Assembly (NCBI RefSeq): GCF_030296755.1
Contig: NZ_AP027741.1
Location: forward strand, 1,426,001 to 1,490,000
DNA: 64,000 nt
From: Methylophaga marina
GTDB taxonomy: Bacteria; Pseudomonadota; Gammaproteobacteria; Nitrosococcales; Methylophagaceae
Direction of reading: 5' to 3'
Shown here: positions 9,779 through 18,970 of the stretch, in pieces
How positions within the stretch are numbered: the stretch's first letter is position 1
Layout: the number at the start of each line of letters is the position of its first letter
Made by a program: the position numbers and the translations under genes
The notes under the pieces: generated by a model
The model's input: the letters and a program-made list of their open reading frames with translations, nothing else
Databases searched by the model: none
What the model was told of the DNA's origin: nothing

Positions 9779-10113
9779 ACGATTGTATATTCTGTAAAAT
9801 CGTCGCAGGTGAAATACCTTCAAACCGCGTTTATGAAGATGAACTAATTTATGCCTTTACTGACATCGCTCCCAAGGCATCTGTACATGTGTTAGTGATT
9901 CCGAAACAACATATCGCCAGGCTGGATCACGCAAATCAAGAGCACGCTTCGCTCCTTGCCCATATGATGCTCAGCTTACCCAAAATAGCTGAATCACAAG
10001 GCCTTAAAAATGGGTTCCGTACGATTATTAACACCGGACCTGGTGGTGGCCAGGAAGTCGATCACCTGCACATTCATATCCTTGGCGGTAGTAAAATGCC
10101 TGGATTCAATTAG
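9775..10113 (+). CDS. hinT: HinT-like histidine-triad nucleotide hydrolase
   Basis: The product is 112 residues. The N-terminal zinc-like cluster CIFCKI and the C-terminal triad HLHIHIL identify the HIT superfamily, Hint branch. These enzymes hydrolyse purine nucleoside phosphoramidates and acyl-AMP. The start overlaps the hisE stop (ATGA) and tatA follows after 11 bp. The his-hinT-tat order recurs in other gammaproteobacteria as a conserved neighbourhood; it does not by itself imply a shared pathway. Confidence 0.94.
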   Translation: MNDCIFCKIVAGEIPSNRVYEDELIYAFTDIAPKASVHVLVIPKQHIARLDHANQEHASLLAHMMLSLPKIAESQGLKNGFRTIINTGPGGGQEVDHLHIHILGGSKMPGFN

Positions 10114-10124
10114 GAGATAACCCC

Positions 10125-10367
10125 ATGTTAGGTGGTATTAGCATTTGGCAATTACTTATCGTTTTAGCGATTGTTATTTTATTATTTGGCACAAAAAAAC
10201 TGCGATCGCTTGGTGGTGATTTAGGTAGTGCAATCAAGAGCTTCAAAGACTCTGTGCAAGATGGCAAAGATGATATCGATAAAGAAAAAAATGACGCTAT
10301 CCAACATCATGATGCACATGATGACATTTCACAGAAAAGTGATAATAAAGATAAAACTTCTCACTAG
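10125..10367 (+). CDS. tatA: TatA, twin-arginine translocase pore subunit
   Basis: An 80-residue protein with a short N-terminal membrane helix (about residues 6-20), the [21 protein letters not shown] amphipathic region and a polar acidic/basic tail, as in TatA/E. A GGAGATAA ribosome site precedes the ATG. It is first in tatABC. The Tat system exports folded cofactor-containing proteins; a candidate client encoded in this window is the RR-bearing subunit at 44335-44832. Confidence 0.95.
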   Translation: MLGGISIWQLLIVLAIVILLFGTKKLRSLGGDLGSAIKSFKDSVQDGKDDIDKEKNDAIQHHDAHDDISQKSDNKDKTSH

Positions 10368-10387
10368 TCTAAATCGGCACATTCGCC

Positions 10388-10690
10388 ATGTTTGATATTG
10401 GATTCTGGGAAATCTTAGTCATTGCTCTGGTGGCATTGATTGTCGTCGGTCCTGAAAGACTGCCAAAACTGGTCAGAGTGACTGGACTTTGGATAGGCCG
10501 GGCTCAAGCCTCATTACATGCCATAAAAACAGATATTTCCAGAGAGCTTCGAGCGCAGGAGTTAAAAGATGCGCTTAATAAAACTAATCAAACCATGTCT
10601 GATATGAATCAAACGATTCATATTGACGAAAGTCTGCAAGAGAATAAAAAAACCGCTCAAAAAGAAGAGACCGATAAAAAAGATGGATAA
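10388..10690 (+). CDS. tatB: TatB, twin-arginine translocase receptor subunit
   Basis: A 100-residue protein with the TatB N-terminus [17 protein letters not shown], then VGPERLPKL at the membrane boundary and a long charged amphipathic helix. TatB forms the signal-peptide receptor with TatC. The 3' end overlaps tatC by 8 bp. Confidence 0.95.
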   Translation: MFDIGFWEILVIALVALIVVGPERLPKLVRVTGLWIGRAQASLHAIKTDISRELRAQELKDALNKTNQTMSDMNQTIHIDESLQENKKTAQKEETDKKDG

Positions 10691-11414
10691 TCACGATCAA
10701 CAACCTTTTATATCCCATCTGGTTGAGCTAAGAGATCGTTTACTAAAGGGCGTGCTAGTCGTTTTAGTTATTGCTTTATGTTTACTGCCTTTTTCCAATA
10801 ACCTTTATCACTTTTTGTCTGAACCTTTACTCGAGCAGCTACCAGAAACCAGTACCATGATAGCGACAGAAGTCGCCTCACCATTCTTAACGCCGTTTAA
10901 ACTCACGTTGAGCACGGCCATACTGCTGGCTGTACCAGTATTGTTATACCAATTATGGGCTTTTGTCGCGCCGGGTTTATATGCACATGAGAAAAAGCTG
11001 GTGTTCCCATTATTATTTGCCAGCACGATTCTATTTTTCTTAGGTATTGTTTTTGCCTATTACGCCGTCTTCCCACTGATATTTGCCTTTTTGACTCAAG
11101 CCGCGCCTGAAGGGGTGGCGGTGATGACAGATATCAGCAGTTATCTGGATTTTGTTTTAAAACTGTTCTTTGCTTTTGGCTTGGCGTTTGAAGTCCCTAT
11201 TGCCACTGTGTTGCTCATATGGACACAAGCAACCACAGTGGAGTCATTAAAGCAAAAGAGGCCTTACATCATCGTAGGGGCTTTTGTCGTAGGTATGTTA
11301 CTCACGCCGCCAGATGTCATTTCTCAAACCTTACTCGCTGTGCCTATTTGGTTATTATTTGAAATGGGGTTATTCAGTGCCCGTTTTTTACCTAAAAAAC
11401 AGCAGCAACTTTAG
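10683..11414 (+). CDS. tatC: TatC, twin-arginine signal receptor
   Basis: TatC has six membrane helices and recognises the RR motif of substrates. The 243-residue frame begins [19 protein letters not shown], with the conserved HLVELR cytoplasmic motif; [12 protein letters not shown] and the later [10 protein letters not shown] loops are typical. The frame is open further upstream to 10623, but the ATG at 10683 fits the family and overlaps tatB by 8 bp. The 3' end overlaps the convergent pentapeptide gene by 4 bp. Confidence 0.95.
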   Translation: MDNHDQQPFISHLVELRDRLLKGVLVVLVIALCLLPFSNNLYHFLSEPLLEQLPETSTMIATEVASPFLTPFKLTLSTAILLAVPVLLYQLWAFVAPGLYAHEKKLVFPLLFASTILFFLGIVFAYYAVFPLIFAFLTQAAPEGVAVMTDISSYLDFVLKLFFAFGLAFEVPIATVLLIWTQATTVESLKQKRPYIIVGAFVVGMLLTPPDVISQTLLAVPIWLLFEMGLFSARFLPKKQQQL

Positions 11415-11755
11415 TTCTTGTATCGCATCCGCGTGCCATGTTGTAAAGACAGCAAGACTTCTTCTGCTTCTATCTGTTTAGGAAAATACACACCAGAAAT
11501 CTTTGCACCATGAATACTGGCGCCTTCCATGCTGACACACTCAGTAAAATCGATACCCCTTAAGTCAGCCTGGCGAAAATAACTATTTGAAAAATCTAAG
11601 CCTTTCGCAAGTAGTCCGACCAGTGTCAAGTGTCTAAAATCACACCCTCTTAAATCGACTTGCTCACCAGCAGCGACTCTCTGATTAAACTCCTGTACCT
11701 TACCGTCTCGAAGCAATTGATATAGCGGATTATCTGTAATGATTGGAGCAGCCAT
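11411..11755 (-). CDS. Small pentapeptide-repeat protein
   Basis: This 114-residue protein has about 30 N-terminal residues resembling a helical dimerisation region, then a run of degenerate A(D/N)LxX repeats from about 33 to 94 ([43 protein letters not shown]). Such repeats fold as a right-handed quadrilateral beta-helix. The specific role is unknown; some family members mimic DNA and bind gyrase, but this one is short and I would not assign that function. AGGGAG precedes the ATG. It converges with tatC, overlapping by 4 bp. Confidence 0.75.
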   Translation of the reverse strand: MAAPIITDNPLYQLLRDGKVQEFNQRVAAGEQVDLRGCDFRHLTLVGLLAKGLDFSNSYFRQADLRGIDFTECVSMEGASIHGAKISGVYFPKQIEAEEVLLSLQHGTRMRYKN

Positions 11756-11923
11756 CGTTATTTTCTCCCTTATTAACGTTATTATTGTTTAGCGGCTAAA
11801 TATTAAATAAGTTCATCATATTTATATACAACAGAAAATATTCGGATGTATTTCACAAATAGCTAAATCAGTATCACCCTTTATGCTATGTTAAATCCAT
11901 AAATACAACAAAGGGCTCAGACA

Positions 11924-12166
11924 ATGACAATCAACAAATACCTAATAGAAGAAATCGAAGTCTTACTTCAATTCCCTCTGGATAGCACTCAGGCGGGTAT
12001 TAAAGTCCATCATAATGCCAGACAGGAAATGATTGATGCCACTGAGAACCTATATAAAAAAGGACTTATCAGTCAACATGATGGTGGCTATCTGACCGAT
12101 CTCGGTTATGAAGCGGCTGAACACTTACAGCACGCTTTACAAATCATACGTTCTGAATCCGTTTAA
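11924..12166 (+). CDS. Conserved small gammaproteobacterial protein (TIGR02647-like)
   Basis: The product is 80 residues, predicted mostly helical with a winged-helix feel. Segments such as LLQFPLDSTQAGIKVHHNA and DGGYLTDLGYEAAEH match what I recall of the TIGR02647 family of uncharacterised proteins. The YLTDLGYEAAEH end resembles the C-terminal helix of small wHTH proteins, but no DNA-binding role has been shown to my knowledge. The 3' end overlaps the convergent folA by 23 bp. Confidence 0.75.
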   Translation: MTINKYLIEEIEVLLQFPLDSTQAGIKVHHNARQEMIDATENLYKKGLISQHDGGYLTDLGYEAAEHLQHALQIIRSESV

Positions 12167-12641
12167 AAAGTCTGAAACTATAGTCATATTGATTTTTTTC
12201 ATCGGCTTGATAGTCTTCTGAACTCAGTAAAGTCCAGTCGGAACGATCCCATTCTGGAAACCAGGTATCTCCACCATCAATCGTGGTATGGACTTGAGTA
12301 ATATAGAGTTTGTCGCATAGTGGGAAGCATTGTTTATATAACGATGCACCTCCCATTATCATCACTTCATCCACATCCTTACACTCTTCAAGAGCTTGCT
12401 CCACAGAGTGGACGACTTCACAGCCTTGTGCGATGTAGCCCTGTTGGGTCGTCACGACAATATTTCGCCTGCCTGGCAAAGGTCTACCGATAGATTCATG
12501 TGTATTTCTACCCATAATGATAGGTTTGCCCATTGTTGTCCGTTTAAAAAACTGTAAATCCGCTGATATTTTCCAAGGTAAATCATTATCTTTACCAATC
12601 ACACCTTGCTCATCCATTGCCACAATCATTGCTATTTTCAT
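12144..12641 (-). CDS. folA: Dihydrofolate reductase
   Basis: A 165-residue DHFR reducing dihydrofolate with NADPH. Visible features are VAMDEQGVIGKDNDLPW at the N-terminus, the catalytic acidic residue Asp28 in ISADLQFFK, the GRNTHESIGRPLPGR NADPH loop and IMGGASLY. The frame is open to 12671, but the family start MKIAMIVAMD with GGAGAG upstream supports 12641. A possible promoter reads TTGTGA-18-TATACA on the minus strand (12731-12702), placing three DnaA boxes immediately upstream of its -35. Confidence 0.95.
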   Translation of the reverse strand: MKIAMIVAMDEQGVIGKDNDLPWKISADLQFFKRTTMGKPIIMGRNTHESIGRPLPGRRNIVVTTQQGYIAQGCEVVHSVEQALEECKDVDEVMIMGGASLYKQCFPLCDKLYITQVHTTIDGGDTWFPEWDRSDWTLLSSEDYQADEKNQYDYSFRLFKRIQNV

Positions 12642-12733
12642 TGACTCTCCAAAGACCTTTTTATTGCCCAATTAAGACTAAATTTTATCCATGATAACTG
12701 CTGTATAAGATTCCTATAAGATCGATCACAAGT

Positions 12734-12810
12734 TGTGGATAACTTTTCCTGTGGATAACTCGTCTTTTTATCCACAAGATTTAGACTGCGCAGCTTTGTA
12801 GTTATTAACA
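12734..12810. promoter_or_regulatory. DnaA-box cluster between folA and priA (possible origin-like element or DnaA-controlled divergent promoter)
   Basis: Three perfect TTATCCACA boxes occur within 43 bp: 12734-12742 (minus), 12750-12758 (minus) and 12768-12776 (plus). A fourth, TTATTAACA at 12802-12810 (plus), has one mismatch to TTATNCACA. They are followed by about 115 bp of very AT-rich sequence with an A7 run and CTTTCTTTC tracts up to the priA start, and a GATCGATC lies at 12719-12726. The fourth box overlaps a possible priA -35, TTAACA (12805-12810), which has AATATT 17 bp further on. The cluster itself is seen directly; whether it is an origin, a DnaA-titration site or a promoter operator is inference. 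Confidence 0.72.
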
Positions 12811-12927
12811 TGTCGTAACACAGATAAAATATTGATTTATATGTTGTAATAAGAACTATCCAACAATCCACAGGCATAAATCATTAACATCACTAAAAAA
12901 ATATCTTTCTTTCTTTATGTTTAATTA

Positions 12928-15109
12928 ATGACTTGCATACTTCACATTAGCGTACCCTGTCCTCTCAGACAATTGTTTGATTACACCTCTGACTTACCCA
13001 TCACAGAGTGGAAGATAGGAGCACGAGTAAAAATAAACTTTGCTAACCGACTCTGTACTGGCATCGTTATGAAAATTAGCGAAGTCACTGAACAAACAGA
13101 AATTGCCAAGTTAAAACCCATTGAAGAAAAATTAGACAATGAGCCCCTCATTCCAAAAGAGTTAATACAAACATTGTTATGGGTAAGCCGTTATTACCAT
13201 CATCCTTTAGGAGAATGTTTCCAAACGGCTTTACCTAAACTCTTAAGAACAGGCAAACCTGCAGAAATCGAGACAGAAAATTGGTGGAGCAGAACTAACA
13301 AAACCGTAGAGAAAAAAATAGGGTCGAAACAACAGCAGTGCTTAGATTTACTTAATGATTATCCTGACGGTATTAGTCAATCCCAGCTAAAGCATTACCT
13401 TGGAAATATTAATACTTCTTTAAAATCGCTTGAAACAGCAGGTCTTATATCGCAACAACAAAAAGCAAAGTTACCGATAGCAAGGAATGAACTTCATTTT
13501 GATTTAGAACTTAATGATCAACAACAAAACATTGTAGAAAACGTTTGGAAAAAAAGGACCAATTTCAACCATTTTTGCTAGAAGGAATAACAGGAAGTGG
13601 TAAGACGGAAGTCTATATTGAACTCACCGAAAGGGTGTTAAAGGACAATCAGCAAGTATTAATACTTATCCCAGAAATTGGTCTGACGAGTCAATTTGTT
13701 GATCGATTCAAGAAAAGATTGAATACAACCATTGTCATCTTAAACTCATCCGTGTCTGATAAAGAGAGAAAACAAGCCTGGCTATTAGCAAAAGCAGGAT
13801 TAGCTCATGTCATTATTGGTACACGCTCTGCCGTTTTTACTCCTTTAAGCCAACCTGGCCTTATCATTATTGACGAAGAACATGACAGTTCTTACAAGCA
13901 ACAGGATGGTTTGCGCTATCACGCCAGAAATGTCGCGTTGATTAGAGCTCAGAAGTACGATATTCCTATCGTAATGGGAAGTGCGACGCCTTCTCTGGAA
14001 AGTTTGTATCAAGTAAAAAAACAACGCTTTGAACTTCTGGAATTAACACAACGTGCAGGAAGTGCTCAATTACCCAAAGTACGTTTAGTTGATTGTAGTC
14101 AGGCTAATCCTGATCACGGTTTTAGTGACATCCTACTTAAGGCAATAAAAAAACATCTTGATGCGGGCAATCAAGTCATTTTGTTTATTAATCGGCGTGG
14201 TTATGCTCCCGTTTTGATGTGTCACGACTGTGGCTGGCAAGCAAAATGTAAACACTGTGATGCAAGAATGGTGGTTCATCAACATCGTCATATTCTGTTT
14301 TGTCATCACTGTGGCTATATTCAGCGTTTAGTTGAGGAATGTCCTGAATGTGAATCCAGCTCTCTTAAAAGTTATGGAGCTGGTACAGAAAAAATAGAGC
14401 AGCATTTACAACAACTTTTTCCCGAAACGCCGGTGATTAGGGTAGATCGGGATACCACACAAAGAGTGAATGCTTTTTCTGACTTAGTCGCTGATATCAA
14501 ACAGGGAGAAGCGAGAATTTTAGTGGGCACGCAAATGCTGGCAAAAGGTCATGACTTCCATGATGTGACTTTAGTGGGGGTGCTTGATACGGATCAAGGC
14601 CTATATAGTGCAGACTTCAGAGCCACAGAAAATCTGGCACAAATGATTACTCAAGTCACAGGAAGGGCTGGTAGAGGAGAAAAGTCTGGTGAAGTTATTA
14701 TTCAGACTGAACAGCCCGCACATAATTTCTGGAAAACATTGATCTCCAATGGATACAAAAAAACGGCAGAAAGTCTATTACAAGAACGAATAGAAATGGC
14801 ATTACCTCCAGCATCAAACTGGGCGGTCATTCGAGCTGAGTCTGCTGATAGAGAAGAAGCCACCGCTTTTTTAGAAGCATTCAGCGCACAGTGTCATCAA
14901 CAACTCGCTGAGGATGTCCTCATTTTAGGTCCTGTCCCTGCCATTATGGAAAAAAGGGAGGACGATTCAGAGCACAATTATTATTAAGTAGTGCACAACG
15001 AAAACCCTTACACCAACTGTTGGATCAACATATCAGTGTGATTTCAAGACATAAACTGGCGCGAAAGGTAAGGTGGTCTATTGATATCGATCCGGTCGAT
15101 ATTCTTTAA
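12928..15109 (+). CDS. priA: PriA, primosomal replication-restart helicase, with two apparent one-base deletions
   Basis: PriA recognises abandoned forks and reloads the replisome. Three frames together give one protein of about 727 residues, the normal size. The N-terminal DNA-binding domain runs to about 215. The helicase core has GITGSGKTEVY (Walker A) and IIDEEHDSSYKQQ (DEAH). The paired zinc motifs lie in CHDCGWQAKCKHCDAR and CHHCGYIQRLVEECPEC. The C-terminal arm ends ARKVRWSIDIDPVDIL. Frame switches need one extra A in the run at 13549-13555 and one extra base in the A6G3 run at 14950-14958. No strong ribosome site precedes the ATG. The upstream DnaA boxes make its regulation interesting. 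Confidence 0.92.
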
Positions 15110-15214
15110 GCAGGCATACAGTAGTCAAACTTGAGACAATCAAGGATGTAAACCGAGTGGATGATCGGGTAAAATGCGCGACACTATTCAAATTGCATTC
15201 AAGGTTCATTAACG

Positions 15215-16972
15215 TTGAAAAATCAACTGAAAAACCTGCTCGGTCAGGCTTTATCTACGTTTATTCAAAAACACGCTTTAGACATTGAGCTACCTGAGAT
15301 ACAGATAGAGCGAACTAAAGATAAATCTCATGGTGATTTTGCCGCCAATATCGCGATGATGCTGGCCAAACCAGCCAAAATGAATCCTCGTCAAATTGCC
15401 ACCGAAATCGTTGAAGCATTGCCCGCGACAGAGTTTGTTACCAAAGTTGAGATTGCCGGCCCTGGATTTATCAATTTTTTCCTTTCTGCTGAAGCGAATC
15501 AGAAAGTCATCACAGATGTACTTGAGCAAGGTGAAAAGTTTGGTTTAAGCCAAGTTGGGCAGGGTAAGAAGGTACAGGTAGAGTACGTTTCCGCGAATCC
15601 AACTGGACCTTTGCATGTCGGGCATGGTCGTGGTGCTGCTTATGGCTCTGTTGTGAGTAGCCTGCTATCCGCGGTCGGTTTTGACGTTCACCGCGAATAT
15701 TATGTGAATGATGCCGGCAGACAAATGGATATACTGGCTACCAGTGTCTGGCTGCGTTATTTGGATGAATCTGGTGAAGTGTTTACTTTCCCGAGTAATG
15801 GTTACCAAGGCGAATATGTAAGAAATATTGCAGGTGAGTTAAAAACTGAGTTCGGTAACCAGTTTTTACTTTCGGCCAGTCAGGTTTTTGAAGATATCCC
15901 TGCGGATGAGCCTGATGGTGGCGACAAAGAAATGCATATTGATGCATTGACCAATAAAGCGAAAAGCTTATTAGGCGAAGCCAATTATCGGATTATTTTT
16001 GATAAAGGTCTCAATGCCATCCTGAATGACATTCGTGATGACTTGGCTGAGTTTGGTACAGAGTATGACGAATGGTTTTCCGAACGTTCCCTCGTTGAGT
16101 CAGGCGATGTAGACAAAGCGGTTGAAGTGCTCAAAGCTGCTGGTCACTTGTATCAGGACAAAGGGGCATGGTGGTTTAAATCCACGGCATTTGGTGATGA
16201 AAAAGATCGTGTTGTTGTGCGTGATAATGGCCAAGCTACCTATTTTGCTTCTGATATTGCTTATCACCTCAACAAATACCAACGTGGTTTTGATCGTATT
16301 ATTGATATCTGGGGTGCTGATCACCATGGGTACATCCCACGCGTTAAAGCGGCTGTCGAGTCAATGCAACTTGATGCAGACAAATTAAATGTCTTATTAG
16401 TGCAGTTTGCGGTGTTATACCGGGGAACTGAAAAAGTAGGTATGTCTACCCGAAGCGGTGAGTTTGTAACGTTGCGTGAATTACGTAACGAAGTGGGTAA
16501 AGACGCAGCGCGTTTCTTTTATGTGATGCGTGGCGCTGATCAGCATATGGATTTTGATCTGGAGCTCGCAAAATCTCAAAGCAATGATAACCCCGTGTAT
16601 TACGTACAGTATGCTCATGCTCGTGTGTGTAGTGTTTTCAGACAGCTGGCTGAGCGCGGACAAGACTGGAATCCAGATAGTGCAAAACAGTACCTGAACA
16701 AACTGACAGAACCTCAGGAAGAGACATTAATGACGATGCTGTCACGTTATCCAGAAATTCTGGAAACAGCAGCATTAAATCATACCCCTCATTTGTTGGC
16801 TCACTATCTGACTGATTTGGCTAGAGATTTTCACGCTTACTACAACGCACATCAATTTATTGTGGATGATGTGGAGTTAAGTCAGGCACGTTTATTACTG
16901 GTCTCAGCAGTCAGACAAGTGATTAGAAATGCCTTATCTGTGATGGGTGTTTCAGCGCCTGAGTCGATGTAA
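15215..16972 (+). CDS. argS: Arginyl-tRNA synthetase
   Basis: A class I synthetase of 585 residues charging tRNA-Arg. The HIGH signature is HVGH at 134-137 (in [15 protein letters not shown]), and the KMSKS equivalent appears as [11 protein letters not shown]. The C-terminal anticodon-binding domain ends with the usual ALSVMGV segment. The start is TTG at 15215, giving [12 protein letters not shown] directly after it; AAGG lies upstream. The gene order priA-argS-SPOR protein matches that of pseudomonads. Confidence 0.96.
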   Translation: MKNQLKNLLGQALSTFIQKHALDIELPEIQIERTKDKSHGDFAANIAMMLAKPAKMNPRQIATEIVEALPATEFVTKVEIAGPGFINFFLSAEANQKVITDVLEQGEKFGLSQVGQGKKVQVEYVSANPTGPLHVGHGRGAAYGSVVSSLLSAVGFDVHREYYVNDAGRQMDILATSVWLRYLDESGEVFTFPSNGYQGEYVRNIAGELKTEFGNQFLLSASQVFEDIPADEPDGGDKEMHIDALTNKAKSLLGEANYRIIFDKGLNAILNDIRDDLAEFGTEYDEWFSERSLVESGDVDKAVEVLKAAGHLYQDKGAWWFKSTAFGDEKDRVVVRDNGQATYFASDIAYHLNKYQRGFDRIIDIWGADHHGYIPRVKAAVESMQLDADKLNVLLVQFAVLYRGTEKVGMSTRSGEFVTLRELRNEVGKDAARFFYVMRGADQHMDFDLELAKSQSNDNPVYYVQYAHARVCSVFRQLAERGQDWNPDSAKQYLNKLTEPQEETLMTMLSRYPEILETAALNHTPHLLAHYLTDLARDFHAYYNAHQFIVDDVELSQARLLLVSAVRQVIRNALSVMGVSAPESM

Positions 16973-16983
16973 GAGGTTGAGCT

Positions 16984-17580
16984 TTGGCGGCAAAAAGAAA
17001 TACACGTAACGAGCCATCATCCCGTTCCCTACCATGGGGACCGATGTTGTTGAGCTTTGCTGTTGGTGCTTTTGTGATGTTTTTACTGCACCTTAAAGAT
17101 AATGTTCCAGCCGATAAGTCTGGTAGTGTAAAAACAACGGAGTCTAAACAGCAGAAAAAGCCTGAAAAGAAGGAAGGGGTTGAACCCACATTTGATTTTT
17201 ATACCTTACTTCCTGAGATGGAAGTGATGGTGGATAAGAAAAATAAAGGGTCACAACCGATCGTCACTTCGCCTTCTGATGATTCAGATGCTGCTGAGGC
17301 CACAAATAGTACAGAAGCGGAAACGTCAGCTGAAACTGATGTCAGCTATATGATACAAGTTGGTTCCTTCAAGAGGGCTGCGGATGCGGACGGTTTTCGC
17401 GCGAAGTTAGCCTTATTAGGTATTGAGTCTAAAGTTCAGAGCGTTACTATAGACAATAAAGAAACCTGGCATCGAGTTCAGGTGGGTCCTATTGCTGGTC
17501 GCAGCAAGGCAGATGCTTTGCAAAAGCAATTACGTGAAAATAATATCGACTCGCTACTGTTACGGGCCAAACACAATTGA
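16984..17580 (+). CDS. FtsN-like cell-division SPOR-domain protein
   Basis: The 198-residue protein has a short basic cytoplasmic tail, one membrane helix (about residues 18-36), a low-complexity acidic linker and a C-terminal SPOR domain (about 122-195). The SPOR domain includes YMIQVGSFKRAADADGFRAKL and WHRVQVGPIAGR. SPOR domains bind denuded septal glycans. Position after argS, architecture and size suggest the FtsN role in activating septal peptidoglycan synthesis. The short FDFYTLLPEMEV motif in the linker is shared with many priA/argS-linked SPOR proteins. The start is TTG at 16984 with AGAGG upstream; the gap to argS is 11 bp. Confidence 0.85.
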   Translation: MAAKRNTRNEPSSRSLPWGPMLLSFAVGAFVMFLLHLKDNVPADKSGSVKTTESKQQKKPEKKEGVEPTFDFYTLLPEMEVMVDKKNKGSQPIVTSPSDDSDAAEATNSTEAETSAETDVSYMIQVGSFKRAADADGFRAKLALLGIESKVQSVTIDNKETWHRVQVGPIAGRSKADALQKQLRENNIDSLLLRAKHN

Positions 17581-17682
17581 TAATAGAAAGTTGAATAAAT
17601 TCGTGACTGTCATGGTCCAGGCTGTTTATTATCAAGCGCTACTGATTTCAGTTTTGTAATTTGAGTAATTGAGGACACCGAC

Positions 17683-18957
17683 ATGACGGACAATACAGAA
17701 ACTCACATCTTTGAAGATGTAGTCAGTCCTTTTTGTGGTATTGCTTCTGATGATTTGGTCATCGAAGTTAAGGGTAATACCATCACGGTGAAAGAGAATG
17801 GCGATGCGGTCACCAAACCTGGTTTTGAGACACCGATAACTGATCTTTCACCACGAATAAAAGGTCAGGATGTTTCATTTGAACAAGCAGTCAATCACAT
17901 TGCAGGTTTGCTGAAATCAAGCAAACAACCTCTAATAGGTGGAATGGCGACTGATTTAAATGGTGCCAGGGCGGCAATGTCACTCGCCGATATGACGCGA
18001 GCTACGGTTGATAGTTTTTATTCTGATAACGCTTTCAAAAATATTCTGGTACTACAAGACACTGGTTACATGACAACCACACTGACTGAGGTCAGAAATC
18101 GTGTTGATTTGTTGATTGTTGTCGGTAGTGATATCGAAAAAGGCTTTCCTCGGTTTTATGAGCGCATGATCTGGCCACAAGAAAGTATGTTTGGTCAGGA
18201 TATTGAGTCAAGGGAAGTTATTTATCTCGGTAAATCACCTTCTGGTGACGCTTCCACCTCTCCTGCAGGTAGAAAAGCCAGTGTATTACCGTGTGATATT
18301 GATGATTTGCCAGAAGTCATTTCTGTATTAAGGGCCTTAGTCAAAGGCAAAACAATTCAGTCAGAATCTGTGGGTGGGATAGCCACTTCCGAACTTGCTG
18401 AGCTGGCAGAAAAAATTAATACTGCAAAATACTCTGTACTTACTTGGTCTGGCTCTGAAATGAGTATGGAGCATGCTGAAGCAAGCATTCAAAACCTGTG
18501 TGAAATGATAAAAGAGATCAATGAAACCAGGCGTTGTAATGGATTAATGTTGGGTGGTAAAGATGGTGATACCACAGTGAATGCCGTGTCATCCTGGCAA
18601 GCTGGCTATCCGATGCGAACCAGCTTCAGCAGAAATATGCCTGATTACGATCCCTTCCTGAACCGTGGACAACGTATGCTGGATGAGGGAGAAGTGGACT
18701 GTCTGCTTTGGATTTCCAGTTTCAACACGAAGTTAACGCCACCAAAAACTGACGCAGCAACAGTTGTTTTAGGCCGTTCTGGAATGACGTTTGAGAGTGA
18801 ACCAGAAGTCTTTATTCCGGTGGGGGTTCCCGGTATCGACCATGTAGGACGAACATTCCGTTGTGATAGCTCAGTATCACTTCCACTTACAAAATTACGT
18901 GACAGTGGTTTACCCAGCACACATGAGGTATTAACGGCTGTTGAGAAAGCCCTGTAA
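17683..18957 (+). CDS. fhcB: FhcB, formyltransferase/hydrolase complex subunit B
   Basis: The 424-residue protein is homologous to archaeal FwdB/FmdB. In bacterial methylotrophs FhcABCD transfers the formyl group from formyl-H4MPT to a methanofuran analogue and hydrolyses it to formate. In the N-terminus, residues 15-24 read SPFCGIASDD where archaeal enzymes have C-P-x-C-G-x-x-C-D-D; two of three cluster cysteines are replaced, consistent with a non-redox role. GAGG precedes the ATG. It leads fhcB-fhcA-fhcD-fhcC. Confidence 0.93.
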   Translation: MTDNTETHIFEDVVSPFCGIASDDLVIEVKGNTITVKENGDAVTKPGFETPITDLSPRIKGQDVSFEQAVNHIAGLLKSSKQPLIGGMATDLNGARAAMSLADMTRATVDSFYSDNAFKNILVLQDTGYMTTTLTEVRNRVDLLIVVGSDIEKGFPRFYERMIWPQESMFGQDIESREVIYLGKSPSGDASTSPAGRKASVLPCDIDDLPEVISVLRALVKGKTIQSESVGGIATSELAELAEKINTAKYSVLTWSGSEMSMEHAEASIQNLCEMIKEINETRRCNGLMLGGKDGDTTVNAVSSWQAGYPMRTSFSRNMPDYDPFLNRGQRMLDEGEVDCLLWISSFNTKLTPPKTDAATVVLGRSGMTFESEPEVFIPVGVPGIDHVGRTFRCDSSVSLPLTKLRDSGLPSTHEVLTAVEKAL

Positions 18958-18970
18958 ACGGAGAAAAAAT

